Assembly (NCBI GenBank): GCA_964426545.1
Contig: CAYRQP010000004.1
Span: 68,470-132,469 of the forward strand
Direction of reading: 5' to 3'
Length of the DNA: 64,000 bases
DNA from: CAYRQP01 sp964426545
Lineage (GTDB): Bacteria > Fermentibacterota > Fermentibacteria > Fermentibacterales > JCC-6
Shown: positions 8,529-16,232 of the stretch, piece by piece
Position numbering within the stretch: the first letter of the stretch is position 1
Layout: the number at the start of each line of letters is the position of its first letter
Translations under genes and position numbers: made by a program
The notes under the pieces: generated by a model
Told to the model about the DNA's origin: nothing
Database searches by the model: none
Seen by the model: the letters and a program-made list of their open reading frames with translations, nothing else

Positions 8529-9074
8529 CTAGCCGAAGTAACGGTCGAGAAGCCCCTTGAAAGCCTTGCCGTGGCGGGCTTCGTCTTTGCACATCTCGTG
8601 AACGGTGTCGTGGATGGCATCGTAACCCAGTTTCTTGGCTTTCGTGGCGATATCCTTCTTACCTCTGCAGGCACCGAATTCAGCTTCCACCCGTACGCGA
8701 AGATTTTCTTTCGTGTCAGCAACAACGACCTCACCGAGAAGTTCTGCAAATTTAGCAGCGTGTTCCGCTTCCTCGAAAGCTATCCTCTTATAGGCTTCTG
8801 CAACTTCAGGATATCCTTCTCTGTCAGCCTGACGGCTCATTGCGAGATACATTCCGACTTCAGTGCATTCACCCTTAAAATTAGCCTGTAGTCCTGCGAT
8901 TATCTCCTCATCGACACCTTTAGCAACACCGATGACATGTTCATCTGCCCAGACCCTGTCAGTTTCACTCTGAAGGACGAATTTCTCCTTCGGTGCTCCG
9001 CATTGAGGACACTTCTCAGGGGGTTCGTCTCCTTCATGTACATAACCGCATACAGTGCATACCCATTTTTTCAT
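8529..9074 (-). CDS. Reverse rubrerythrin (rubredoxin N-terminal, ferritin-like C-terminal)
   Basis: A 181-residue protein. Residues 1-35 are a rubredoxin-like Fe(Cys)4 domain (CTVCGY and CPQCGAP). The rest is a ferritin-like four-helix di-iron domain with ligands in FKGECTE, FEEAEHAAKF, VEAEFGA and KDEARHGKAF. Classical rubrerythrin has the rubredoxin part at the C-terminus; this reversed order is that of the NADH-peroxidase-type reverse rubrerythrins of clostridia and other anaerobes. It likely reduces H2O2 in the cytoplasm. It is downstream of hcp by 59 bp on the same strand, so both may respond to the same stress signal. Confidence 0.92.
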   Translation of the reverse strand: MKKWVCTVCGYVHEGDEPPEKCPQCGAPKEKFVLQSETDRVWADEHVIGVAKGVDEEIIAGLQANFKGECTEVGMYLAMSRQADREGYPEVAEAYKRIAFEEAEHAAKFAELLGEVVVADTKENLRVRVEAEFGACRGKKDIATKAKKLGYDAIHDTVHEMCKDEARHGKAFKGLLDRYFG

Positions 9075-9133
9075 CGTTCTCTCCTTTTCTAGCGGGGGAG
9101 AGAAGAACTTCCCTCCCCCCGGACGGATTTATG

Positions 9134-10774
9134 TTAACCGAGTATTGCCTCAAGATCTTCTTCAGGTGTAGTCGTGGGTTTAATATCGAACATGTCGACG
9201 AGAATTCCAATTGCAGCAGGCGTGAGGAATGCAGGAAGTGTCGGCCCGAGCCTGATGTCCTTGATTCCGAGATAGAGAAGCGTCAACAGAATTGTGACTG
9301 CCTTCTGCTCGTACCAGCTCAGTATCATTGATAGCGGAAGGTCGTTGACGTCGCACTCAAAAGCACCCGCAAGTGCAACTGCAATCTGAATTGCAGAGAA
9401 TGCATCATTGCACTGTCCGACATCGAGTAGACGGGGAATGCCCCCAATGTCACTAAACTCCATTTTGTTGAAACGGAACTTACCGCAGGCAAGAGTCAGG
9501 ATGACACAATCATTCGGAATCTGCTCTGCAATTTCAGTGTAGTAATTTCTTCCCGGTTTTGCACCGTCGCATCCGCCGACAAGGAAGAAGTGCTTGATGT
9601 CACCATTCTTGACAGCATCGATAACTGCAGGAGCAACTGACATAACTGTATTTCGGGCGAAGCCGATTGTTATCTTCTGTTCGGGAGCGTCTTCTGTGAA
9701 TCCTTCTGCCTTCAGAGCGGCTTCTATTACCGCTGAGTAATCATGGCCGTCTATATGGACTACCCCCGGATACTGCACGAGACCGGTTGTGAAAATTCTG
9801 TCATTATAGGAATCGAGAGGTTTCTGGATACAGTTAGTCGTCATGAGGATTGCACCCGGGAAGGCATCGAATTCCTTCTTCTGGTCCTGCCAGGCTCCAC
9901 CGTAATTACCTGCAAGATGTGCATATTTCTTAAGTCCCGGATAAGCAAGGGTTGGCAGCATTTCACAGTGAGTGTAAATGTTGATACCTTTACCTTCAGT
10001 CTGCTTTAGTAGTTCTTCGAGGTCTTTCAGGTCATGCCCGGAAACAACGATTGCCTTGCCCTTGATAGGGGTGACAAGAACTTCGGTCGGTTCGGGATGT
10101 CCATAGGTAGTAGTATTTGCGGAATCAAGCAGTTCCATGACAGCGAGATTCTTTTCACCGACCTTGAGAGCCATTCCGAGAAGATCTTCGAGAGAATTTG
10201 TCCGTGTAAGGAAATCCATCGCTTCATGGAAAAAGGCGAATAAATCCTCATCCTCATAACCAAGTATCAAGGCATGGTCGAGATATGCCGCAGAGCCTTT
10301 CAAACCATAGGTAATAAGTTCTTCAAGTCCTGCGATGTCTTTTCCAAGACTATCCATTTTGGTCGAGATTGAGACTTTCTTAACTGCATCTCCAGTACAG
10401 TTCTCACAGGCGGGAAGTTCCCATACAGCAGGACCGTCGAGTTCATCCGGCGTGATTCCCTTATTGATGCATACACTAAGATAAGCGTCCTTTGTATTGT
10501 TACGGACTTCCACACCGGCCTTAACCATGTTCCAGATATCGGAAGAATCGAAATTCACATTTGTGACAGTTGTGAAAAGTGCTTCGACTACGAAACGGTC
10601 AGCCTTATTGTTTATAACGCCGAGTTGCCGTGCCCTGTGTGCCCACATCGATACACCTTTTGCCGTATAGATAAGCAAATCCTGCATCTCCGCGGTTTTG
10701 GGGTCTTTGCCGCACACACCGAACTTATCGCATCCGGTGCCTTTGGCGGTTTGTTCGCATTGGTAACAGTACAT
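9134..10774 (-). CDS. hcp: Hybrid cluster protein (hydroxylamine reductase)
   Basis: A 546-residue Hcp. The N-terminal cysteines C3, C6, C15 and C21 (C-x2-C-x8-C-x5-C) bind the cubane cluster in the spacing of anaerobe-type enzymes. Hybrid-cluster ligands are visible in TTNCIQKP, VGGCDGAKPG, LACGKFRFN and VGQCNDAFS, with the conserved Glu in WYEQKAV. Hcp reduces NO or hydroxylamine and has been linked to protein S-nitrosylation. It diverges from the Rrf2 regulator and ferredoxin genes, which likely provide control and electrons. A near-consensus promoter and an inverted repeat lie just upstream. Confidence 0.95.
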   Translation of the reverse strand: MYCYQCEQTAKGTGCDKFGVCGKDPKTAEMQDLLIYTAKGVSMWAHRARQLGVINNKADRFVVEALFTTVTNVNFDSSDIWNMVKAGVEVRNNTKDAYLSVCINKGITPDELDGPAVWELPACENCTGDAVKKVSISTKMDSLGKDIAGLEELITYGLKGSAAYLDHALILGYEDEDLFAFFHEAMDFLTRTNSLEDLLGMALKVGEKNLAVMELLDSANTTTYGHPEPTEVLVTPIKGKAIVVSGHDLKDLEELLKQTEGKGINIYTHCEMLPTLAYPGLKKYAHLAGNYGGAWQDQKKEFDAFPGAILMTTNCIQKPLDSYNDRIFTTGLVQYPGVVHIDGHDYSAVIEAALKAEGFTEDAPEQKITIGFARNTVMSVAPAVIDAVKNGDIKHFFLVGGCDGAKPGRNYYTEIAEQIPNDCVILTLACGKFRFNKMEFSDIGGIPRLLDVGQCNDAFSAIQIAVALAGAFECDVNDLPLSMILSWYEQKAVTILLTLLYLGIKDIRLGPTLPAFLTPAAIGILVDMFDIKPTTTPEEDLEAILG

Positions 10775-10831
10775 CTGTCTCCTTTCGTTTAGGTTATTTC
10801 ACCTTCATTAGAACCGGTTAATTAAATTGGA

Positions 10832-10868
10832 ACAACAGTGCTAATTATAAATATCTAAATACTGTTGT
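10832..10868. promoter_or_regulatory. Inverted-repeat operator over the hcp promoter
   Basis: ACAACAGT (10832-10839) and ACTGTTGT (10861-10868) are perfect 8-bp inverted arms 21 bp apart. They bracket the hcp -10 box and overlap the -35 box. The position fits a repressor site, most simply for the divergent Rrf2 regulator, but binding is inferred. Confidence 0.5.
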
Positions 10869-10871
10869 CAA
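10844..10871 (-). promoter_or_regulatory. hcp promoter
   Basis: On the minus strand, TTGACA (10871-10866), a 16-bp spacer and TATAAT (10849-10844) give a perfect-box sigma-70 promoter about 70 bp before the hcp start. Confidence 0.7.
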
Positions 10872-10909
10872 GGGTCTAAGATGCAGAATACAAATCTATA
10901 CCAAAGGTC

Positions 10910-10938
10910 TTGACAATGTGGTACTGATATACTAATAT
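10910..10938 (+). promoter_or_regulatory. Rrf2-ferredoxin promoter
   Basis: TTGACA (10910-10915), a 17-bp spacer and TAATAT (10933-10938) precede the regulator start by 22 bp. The leader after the predicted start site is short. An AAAGGAA Shine-Dalgarno follows. Confidence 0.65.
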
Positions 10939-10959
10939 ATCCATATTGAAAGGAATCTC

Positions 10960-11388
10960 ATGACTTCACCGATAAATATACCACAATCAGTATACCTTGC
11001 AGTGCACGCTCTTGCAAAACTTGCTACTGCTGATGCTAACCCGATAGCGCTGCGCAATCTTCTTCTGAGACCGGGATCCGCTGACCATCTATCGAAGGTT
11101 CTTCAAAAACTCGTTCATACAGGTATGCTGAAATCCAAACTCGGGAGGGGCGGGGGATTTTCACTTGCAGTGAATCCGTCTGACATACGACTGATGGATA
11201 TATGGATAGCACTCGAAGGTACGTTCGAGTCAGCAGTATGTCCATATACCGATACTGTATGCGACCTTCCTGATTGCCTTCTGGGTTCTATAGAAGAAGA
11301 AACATCGGAAATAATAAGAAACTATCTGTCCGAAAAAACTGTAGCGGAGTTGGGAAACATCCTGATAAGGAGAAGATGCAATGAGTAA
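10960..11388 (+). CDS. Rrf2-family transcriptional regulator
   Basis: A 142-residue Rrf2 protein. It has the N-terminal winged helix (SVYLAVHALAKLAT, then HLSKVLQKLVHTGMLKSKLGRGGGFSLA) and a three-cysteine cluster, C-P-Y-T-D-T-V-C-D-L-P-D-C, near residues 93-106. That spacing (C-x6-C-x4-C) resembles the Fe-S ligands of IscR/NsrR-type sensors, so it probably senses NO or redox state through a cluster. It diverges from hcp with both promoters and an inverted repeat between them, and its stop overlaps the ferredoxin start by 8 bp. Control of hcp is inferred. Confidence 0.9.
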   Translation: MTSPINIPQSVYLAVHALAKLATADANPIALRNLLLRPGSADHLSKVLQKLVHTGMLKSKLGRGGGFSLAVNPSDIRLMDIWIALEGTFESAVCPYTDTVCDLPDCLLGSIEEETSEIIRNYLSEKTVAELGNILIRRRCNE

Positions 11389-12109
11389 ACTAATGAGAAG
11401 AATCATCGTCATCGATGAAGACAAGTGCGACGGCTGCGGTATATGTGCCGAAGCCTGTCACGAAGGAGCAATCCAGATTATCGACGGCAAGGCAAAACTC
11501 GTCAAGGAATCCTACTGTGACGGCTTGGGAGATTGCATCGGACCCTGCCCGCAGGGTGCCATAACAATGGAAGAACGGGAAGCAGAAGCATATGACGAAG
11601 AAGCCGTGGCAGCCCATATAGAAGAAGAAAAGAAACAGGAACCGCTTGTATGCGGCTGTCCGGGAACAGCACTCAGGTCGATAGAGCGCGATACTCCCTG
11701 CTGTGAACCGGAGGAGAATGATGCCCCGGCATCAACATCAGAACTTGCATCCTGGCCTGTGCAGATTACACTCGTACCTCCTTCGGCTCCGTTCCTCATG
11801 GGAGCAGACCTGCTTATTGCTGCCGATTGCGTACCATTTGCATTTGCAGATTTCCACAAAAAATTCGTGAAGGGGAGAATCCCCCTTGTTGGCTGCCCGA
11901 AACTGGATGATGCTCAATACTACAAAGATAAATTCACGGAGATGTTCAGGGTGAATGACTTTAAATCGGTAACCGTTGTCTATATGGAGGTTCCCTGCTG
12001 TGGCGGACTGCCGCGAATCGTTCAGATGGCAATGCAGGAAGCCGGCAAGAGTTTCCTCCTGAAACTAGTCCTCCTCGGTATCCGTGGCGACATCCTGCAG
12101 GAAAGTTGA
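11381..12109 (+). CDS. Two-[4Fe-4S] ferredoxin-domain protein
   Basis: A 242-residue protein. Residues 8-65 carry CDGCGICAEACHEGAI and YCDGLGDCIGPCPQGAI, binding two [4Fe-4S] clusters. Further cysteines (VCGCPG, PCCEPE) and a C-terminal domain with MEVPCCGGLPRI suggest another metal or cluster site. Such proteins commonly sit beside hcp in anaerobes and may pass electrons to it. Two ATG codons are close; the one at 11381 overlaps the Rrf2 stop. The pairing with hcp and Rrf2 supports a role in nitrosative-stress reduction, which remains inference. Confidence 0.85.
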   Translation: MSKLMRRIIVIDEDKCDGCGICAEACHEGAIQIIDGKAKLVKESYCDGLGDCIGPCPQGAITMEEREAEAYDEEAVAAHIEEEKKQEPLVCGCPGTALRSIERDTPCCEPEENDAPASTSELASWPVQITLVPPSAPFLMGADLLIAADCVPFAFADFHKKFVKGRIPLVGCPKLDDAQYYKDKFTEMFRVNDFKSVTVVYMEVPCCGGLPRIVQMAMQEAGKSFLLKLVLLGIRGDILQES

Positions 12110-12112
12110 TAA

Positions 12113-12147
12113 AAGTATCCAGGATACTTAATCTACCGGTAGGTAAG
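12113..12147. repeat. Palindromic intergenic repeat, copy A
   Basis: AAGTATCC-A-GGATACTT (12113-12129) is a perfect 17-bp palindrome around a single A, followed by CTACCGGTAG (12133-12142), another perfect palindrome, and GTAAG. Bases 12119-12147 align with 14682-14710 at 25 of 29 positions. It lies 4 bp after the ferredoxin stop. Confidence 0.7.
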
Positions 12148-12162
12148 TCGTGTCATTTCAGG

Positions 12163-12552
12163 TTAGAGAGTTTTCAATCCTATATGTTCAGCCATTATAT
12201 CAAAATCTGAATCACAGTGGAGAAGCAGGTGTTCATTTTCGGAACAGTAAGTGCCTATTAGAACATCGATTGTCTTTCGGACAGTGATTCCTTTGGACCT
12301 GAGCAGCCGATAGTTGCTTGCTGACTTTTCTGCAATGTCAAAGCCAACCATATTCAACTTTGGCAGGCCCAAAAGAAGTGACGAAACCTGCTTTCGATTA
12401 CGGGTAGACCGGATTCCCTGCATGATTTCACAATATATGAGATCCCCGATTCCTACAAGATGGCGTTCGAGAGAGAGATCAACCTTGTTTACTGTGTCGG
12501 AAATACCATCATTGAAATACTCAATCCAGGCTGAAGTATCAATAATGACCAT
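12163..12552 (-). CDS. vapC: PIN-domain ribonuclease toxin (VapC)
   Basis: A 129-residue PIN-domain protein. The acidic active site is visible: D5 in MVIIDTSAWIEYF, Glu in LIYCEIMQGI, Asp in KTIDVLIGTYC, and Asp in LHCDSDFD. These four carboxylates hold Mg2+ for RNA cleavage in VapC toxins, which typically target tRNA or rRNA. It lies one base after the antitoxin stop on the same strand, as in VapBC modules, and the pair is very probably autoregulated through the palindrome at 12761-12779. Confidence 0.92.
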   Translation of the reverse strand: MVIIDTSAWIEYFNDGISDTVNKVDLSLERHLVGIGDLIYCEIMQGIRSTRNRKQVSSLLLGLPKLNMVGFDIAEKSASNYRLLRSKGITVRKTIDVLIGTYCSENEHLLLHCDSDFDIMAEHIGLKTL

Positions 12553-12553
12553 T

Positions 12554-12745
12554 TCAGTCCCTTCTCATTTCCTCAAGGTCACCTTCCCAGTCGATTTTAC
12601 CCTTTGATTTGCGAAGTTTTCTCTGATTGCAGATTTGCACAAGAAGCCGCAATGCCATATCAACAGTATCTTTTTTAGTAGTGCATCCGCTTGAACGAAG
12701 AGCCTGATTCATAAGATTGTCATCTATAACAATATTGGTTCGCAT
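12554..12745 (-). CDS. vapB: VapB-type antitoxin
   Basis: The start is set at 12745 (MRTNIVIDDNLMNQAL), where VapB proteins of this family begin; the longer frame would run through the palindromic operator. The product has 63 residues. The N-terminal beta-strand/helix (R-T-N-I-V-I-D-D) is a ribbon-helix-helix DNA-binding motif, and the C-terminal tail (KGKIDWEGDLEEMRRD) is the toxin-wrapping part. It neutralises VapC and represses the operon. The tail motif G-x-I-D-W-E-G-D-L is common in VapB partners of PIN toxins. Confidence 0.88.
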   Translation of the reverse strand: MRTNIVIDDNLMNQALRSSGCTTKKDTVDMALRLLVQICNQRKLRKSKGKIDWEGDLEEMRRD

Positions 12746-12760
12746 TATACAACTCCGTCG

Positions 12761-12779
12761 TGTGTATAGACTATACACA
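12761..12779. promoter_or_regulatory. vapBC operator palindrome
   Basis: TGTGTATAG-A-CTATACACA is a perfect 19-bp palindrome, 15 bp upstream of the vapB start. Its place and symmetry suit ribbon-helix-helix autoregulation. Confidence 0.7.
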
Positions 12780-12803
12780 TTAATGTAAACAAAGTCAATA
12801 GAT

Positions 12804-12820
12804 AAGTGTACAGGACACTT
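12804..12820. repeat. Palindromic intergenic repeat, copy C
   Basis: AAGTGTAC-A-GGACACTT has the same design as copy A (8-base arms around a single A) with one mismatched pair, and is followed by AATT. The surrounding gap of about 310 bp (12780-13088) otherwise holds only the candidate promoter at 12968; I see no small gene in it. Confidence 0.55.
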
Positions 12821-12967
12821 AATTTCAGAGTTTAGAACTCATTTCCCAACATGACAACAGTTCGAAATCCCTCCACTACAGAGTGCCAATTCAAGAACTG
12901 CTTTCTGGTCAATCCGGGAACGAGGTTCGAACAGGACTAAGAAGACTTCACAGATAGCATTACTTCA

Positions 12968-12996
12968 TTGACTGGACTTACCGTAATGCGTATCAT
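12968..12996 (+). promoter_or_regulatory. Candidate promoter of the secreted protein gene
   Basis: TTGACT (12968-12973), a 17-bp spacer and TATCAT (12991-12996), each 5/6 to consensus, lie 92 bp before the start at 13089. Confidence 0.45.
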
Positions 12997-13088
12997 TACT
13001 TAGTTGTTCCGGGAGTGAACGAACCTGTTGCAGAGCCACACAAGTGACACTTTGGGTCAAATCATGCGGACCATCTAGGGAGTTTCAG

Positions 13089-13670
13089 ATGCGTATTCCT
13101 TTGATTACACTGGCTTTACTGCTCAACCTTTCCGTTGTAGCCGACGAAGTCTACACTTACGACTTCCAGTCGCTGCCGGAAGGATGGACGGCCGATCCGG
13201 AGTGGAGCTTTGGCTCCACCGGGGCTGAAGCGACGGTGAGTGCATGGGGAGGACCACCTTCAAGTAACTCGGCGTATCTCGAGTCCGACATGCAACCAAT
13301 CGTCCTGCCTCCGGGAACGGACTCAGTCCGAGTTCAGGTCGAGCAGGACCATTCCCTCTCCGGTTACTTCACCACTGGCGAGGCGTACGCCTCGGTGATG
13401 GCCACCGCCTACAAGAACGGAGATTATTACATCGTCTTCTCAGCCTCCGAGAGCTGGGGTTTCCCGGACCACCCGTCGGACGGCTTCTCATCAATCACCT
13501 TTCCAGCCAGCGAGGGTGATCTTCTGACCTTCCGGTTCATGACCTCGGCCTCTGCCTTCGGTGGGTCAGCGACCGCCATGTTTCACGTTTACTCACTTTC
13601 GGTGACCGCATACGGGCCGACCTCACTCTCACATTCCACCTGGGCAACCATCAAGGCCGCTTATCCCTAG
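13089..13670 (+). CDS. Secreted protein with S-T-W-x-x-I-K tail
   Basis: The start at 13089 (MRIPLITLALLLNLSVVADE) gives a clean signal peptide; the open frame extends 15 codons upstream without one. The mature part of about 175 residues is a beta-rich, glycine/serine/aromatic protein that looks like a jelly-roll or lectin-like sandwich, with no catalytic motif I recognise. The last residues (SLSHSTWATIKAAYP) resemble the end of the secreted protein at 20583 (ALERSTWGEIKTSG). The gene is visibly richer in G and C than its neighbours and lies between toxin-antitoxin genes and broken genes, so transfer is possible. Confidence 0.75.
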   Translation: MRIPLITLALLLNLSVVADEVYTYDFQSLPEGWTADPEWSFGSTGAEATVSAWGGPPSSNSAYLESDMQPIVLPPGTDSVRVQVEQDHSLSGYFTTGEAYASVMATAYKNGDYYIVFSASESWGFPDHPSDGFSSITFPASEGDLLTFRFMTSASAFGGSATAMFHVYSLSVTAYGPTSLSHSTWATIKAAYP

Positions 13671-13831
13671 TAATTCCACCTGTGGATGGTGGAGGACAGC
13701 AACACCCGATCTCAGAATTTGGAATTCACTCCCTGTATTGATTGCAGCTTGAAGTGCGTCATCGACCCATCACAAAGTGAATGCACTCATCATAGAGGGT
13801 TTGCATGTATTGAAATCCTGAGAAGATTCTT

Positions 13832-14461
13832 CTACTCAGGGATTTCCAGCATGTATACTTTCTGGTAACCACGGGCAGGATTCCCTGAATACGCAAGCAC
13901 TCCTCCGGACTGGATAATAACGTTCCAATATTTGCCCTCTGAGGGATCAACAGGAAACGTAACAATCCTTAATAGTTCTCCTGAGTTATCATATACATCG
14001 AAAGTCGGAATCTGCTCGATGCCCCGCCGTACCCAGATGTTGCCATCATTGTCTATCCCAAGACCGCTTATCATCGGATAGAAGGGATCCGGTGAGCAGC
14101 TCTGGTCACCCGCCCCGAGGCTGGCTAACCTGGCCTTCATGAATTCCGTTTCCTCTTCCAGCTCTTCGGGTGTCATTTCAACGGATTCGATATCGCTTCG
14201 TACAAGTTCGAATACCTGCTCTCCATTGGAACTGTAACCCTGAACTCTATATTCGGTGCTTGATCTTGAAGCGAAGTATACAGTTTCGTAGTCAGCCACT
14301 GCAACGCTGTATGCGTCGAATACGTTTTCGAACAGCGGAGCTGCGTTGGTGGGGGTAAACTCGAAACTCTGCTCCGCAAGAACAACATCAGGCTCATTGT
14401 CCCCCGGCAGATAAATGCCCAGAGTTACGTCCGCCATGAGTCTGTCATCCTCCGGCATCAT
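13832..14461 (-). pseudogene. 5'-truncated beta-propeller-like protein
   Basis: The frame encodes 209 residues from the first ATG (MMPEDDRLMADVTLGIY). Its later part, GLGIDNDGNIWVRRG then FDVYDNSGELLRIVTFP, is typical of 6-bladed NHL/SMP-30-like propellers. No signal peptide is present. The same frame stays coding-like for about 17 codons upstream of the ATG (KGDAFAVHFQ) before a stop near 14516, so the real start and first blades seem lost. A further coding-like fragment in another frame follows (14506-14695). I read this as the remnant of a longer secreted propeller protein, though a short functional protein is not excluded. Confidence 0.55.
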
Positions 14462-14505
14462 CTGAAAATGAACAGCGAACGCATCTCCTTTTTCGGAAGA
14501 TACTT

Positions 14506-14695
14506 CTAGGCACTGTCAATAAGGGATTGCCGGACACAATAGTCATCTTTCTTAGTAAGTTTCAAGAGAATATTGACAATTTTCGTTTTTTCATTGCATC
14601 CGGATGCATACTCAACAAACAGACCCCGAGCTGTATATTGATATTCAAACGCAATATTGCCGTTTGAATCGTCACTTCGCCCCAGGATACTTAAC
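14506..14695 (-). pseudogene. Coding-like remnant without a start codon
   Basis: On the minus strand one frame reads about 60 residues (RSDDSNGNIAFEYQYTARG, then LFVEYASGCNEKTKIVNILLK) to a TAG at 14508-14506. There is no credible start codon or Shine-Dalgarno; the frame runs straight through repeat copy B. Composition looks coding. It may be part of the same lost gene as the truncated propeller, read out of frame, or an unrelated fragment. Confidence 0.35.
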
Positions 14696-14710
14696 TTAAC
14701 GGTTGGTAAG
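14682..14710. repeat. Palindromic intergenic repeat, copy B
   Basis: This 29-base segment matches 12119-12147 at 25 of 29 bases in the same orientation but lacks the left arm of the A-centred palindrome. The two copies bound a 2.6-kb segment holding VapBC, a G+C-richer secreted gene and gene remnants. Confidence 0.55.
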
Positions 14711-14717
14711 TGGCAGA

Positions 14718-16133
14718 TTAATTCAGCAGGATGATTCTGCGAATTACAGTGTTTCCACCCGAGTATAGTTTGGCGAAGTAGATTCCGGGAGGATTTTCTC
14801 CTGTGTTCCAGCGGAGAGTCTCTTCCGGTTGCCAGTCTTCAACGTCCACTGTTTCTACAACCCGTCCGGTAATATCCATTATCTGAATATCCACTGCATT
14901 ATTCGATGTTGTACCGCTATACATAAAGGAAATAACACCAAACCCCGGATTAGGATAAGCCGTCAGGATAAGATTCCCGGAAGAAGAAGTTCCGCCGAAT
15001 TCTTCAATTCCCAGTTCCCCACCGAGAACAAGAACATGCCATGTGCAGGATACAGCGCTGCAGGTTGTAAGTTCTGTCTGAAACGGTTCGGGGTAGTTTA
15101 CTGTCAGGCTGTCTCCGCTTCCGATGCCGCCCATGTAGTTCCAGCCCCAGGTGTATACATTTCCACCGGTATCGAGAGCAATGCCAAGATGACTTCCTGC
15201 ATCGATTGCGACTATGTCCGTAAGGTTGTGAACCTGAACCGGTTCCCACCTGTCCGTGTATGTACCGTCTCCGAGTTCCCCCGCAAGGTTTTTACCCCAA
15301 GCCCAGACTATTCCATTGGCATCAAGAGCGTATGAAATATCAAATCCTGCTGAAATTGAAACTACATTCGTAAGGGTGGGAACTTGAACAGGTTCCAGCC
15401 GCGGGGACGTATCTCCGAGTCCGAGCTCTCCGTAATCATTGGAGCCCCAAGCCCAGACTGTCGAGTCGGCAAGAAGTGCCATAGAATGGTCGAATCCGGA
15501 TGACACTGCAACCGCATCGGTGATAAGATGCGTCTGTACCGGTTCGTTGTCCGTATTGATTGTACCGTCGCCGTACTGGCCGTCACCATTGTTACCCCAC
15601 GCCCAGACGGTTCCGTCTGATTTGAGGGCAAGGGATGTACAGTAGAAGGAAGAAATTGCTGTGATATCGGAAATCAAATGAGTTTGAACCGGTTCCCATC
15701 GGTTAAGGGGAGTTCCGTCACCCAATTGGTACATGGCGTTTCGTCCCCATGCCCAGACTGTTCCATCGTCCCTTAAAGCAAGGGAATGATATGAGCCGGC
15801 GGCAATTGCCATCACCCCATAGATGTCGTGTGTCTGAACAGGGATCAGTTTTTGTGTATTCGTGCTGTCTCCGAGCTGCCCCGAAGAATTCAATCCCCAT
15901 GCCCAGACGGTACCATCGCCCTGCAGAGCGAGAGAGTGGAATTCTCCGGCAGTCACATCATTAATATCATAGAAGTTCCATATGAGTTCGGGAGACCAGT
16001 TGGTTGCAGTTGTGCTGTCTCCGAGTTGACCAAAATCATTGCGTCCCCATGACCATCCGAAATCAGTACCGGCTGACGAAACTCCAGTTATCAGACAAGC
16101 GATGGCAAAAACAAGTAACAATCTGTACTTCAT
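14718..16133 (-). CDS. Secreted RCC1-repeat protein with C-terminal sorting-like domain
   Basis: The start is the ATG at 16133: an AAGGAGG Shine-Dalgarno sits 7 bases before it, while two earlier in-frame ATGs overlap or precede that site. The 471-residue product has a signal peptide (YRLLLVFAIACLITGVSSA), then about seven RCC1 blades of about 50 residues, each with a W-x-W-G-x-N...G-Q-L/Y-G-D motif (for example VWAWGLNSSGQLGDST). These form a seven-bladed propeller. The final 85 residues (LTAYPNPGFGVISF ... GIYFAKLYSG) resemble T9SS type A sorting domains. A role in surface binding is inferred. Confidence 0.88.
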   Translation of the reverse strand: MKYRLLLVFAIACLITGVSSAGTDFGWSWGRNDFGQLGDSTTATNWSPELIWNFYDINDVTAGEFHSLALQGDGTVWAWGLNSSGQLGDSTNTQKLIPVQTHDIYGVMAIAAGSYHSLALRDDGTVWAWGRNAMYQLGDGTPLNRWEPVQTHLISDITAISSFYCTSLALKSDGTVWAWGNNGDGQYGDGTINTDNEPVQTHLITDAVAVSSGFDHSMALLADSTVWAWGSNDYGELGLGDTSPRLEPVQVPTLTNVVSISAGFDISYALDANGIVWAWGKNLAGELGDGTYTDRWEPVQVHNLTDIVAIDAGSHLGIALDTGGNVYTWGWNYMGGIGSGDSLTVNYPEPFQTELTTCSAVSCTWHVLVLGGELGIEEFGGTSSSGNLILTAYPNPGFGVISFMYSGTTSNNAVDIQIMDITGRVVETVDVEDWQPEETLRWNTGENPPGIYFAKLYSGGNTVIRRIILLN

Positions 16134-16232
16134 GGGCATCCTCCTTATCATTATTGTTGTCGAGCTTAACTCGGTCGGGAACGGGAAACATGATTTATGT
16201 GCGTCACCTTAAGCAAATTGAGCCCGGTGGAT

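Noticed and set aside
12855..12885. tRNA 3'-end-like string (GTTCGAAATCCCTCC) suggesting an attachment site
   Set aside because: No matching 5' stem and no acceptor pairing; only a T-loop-like heptamer.
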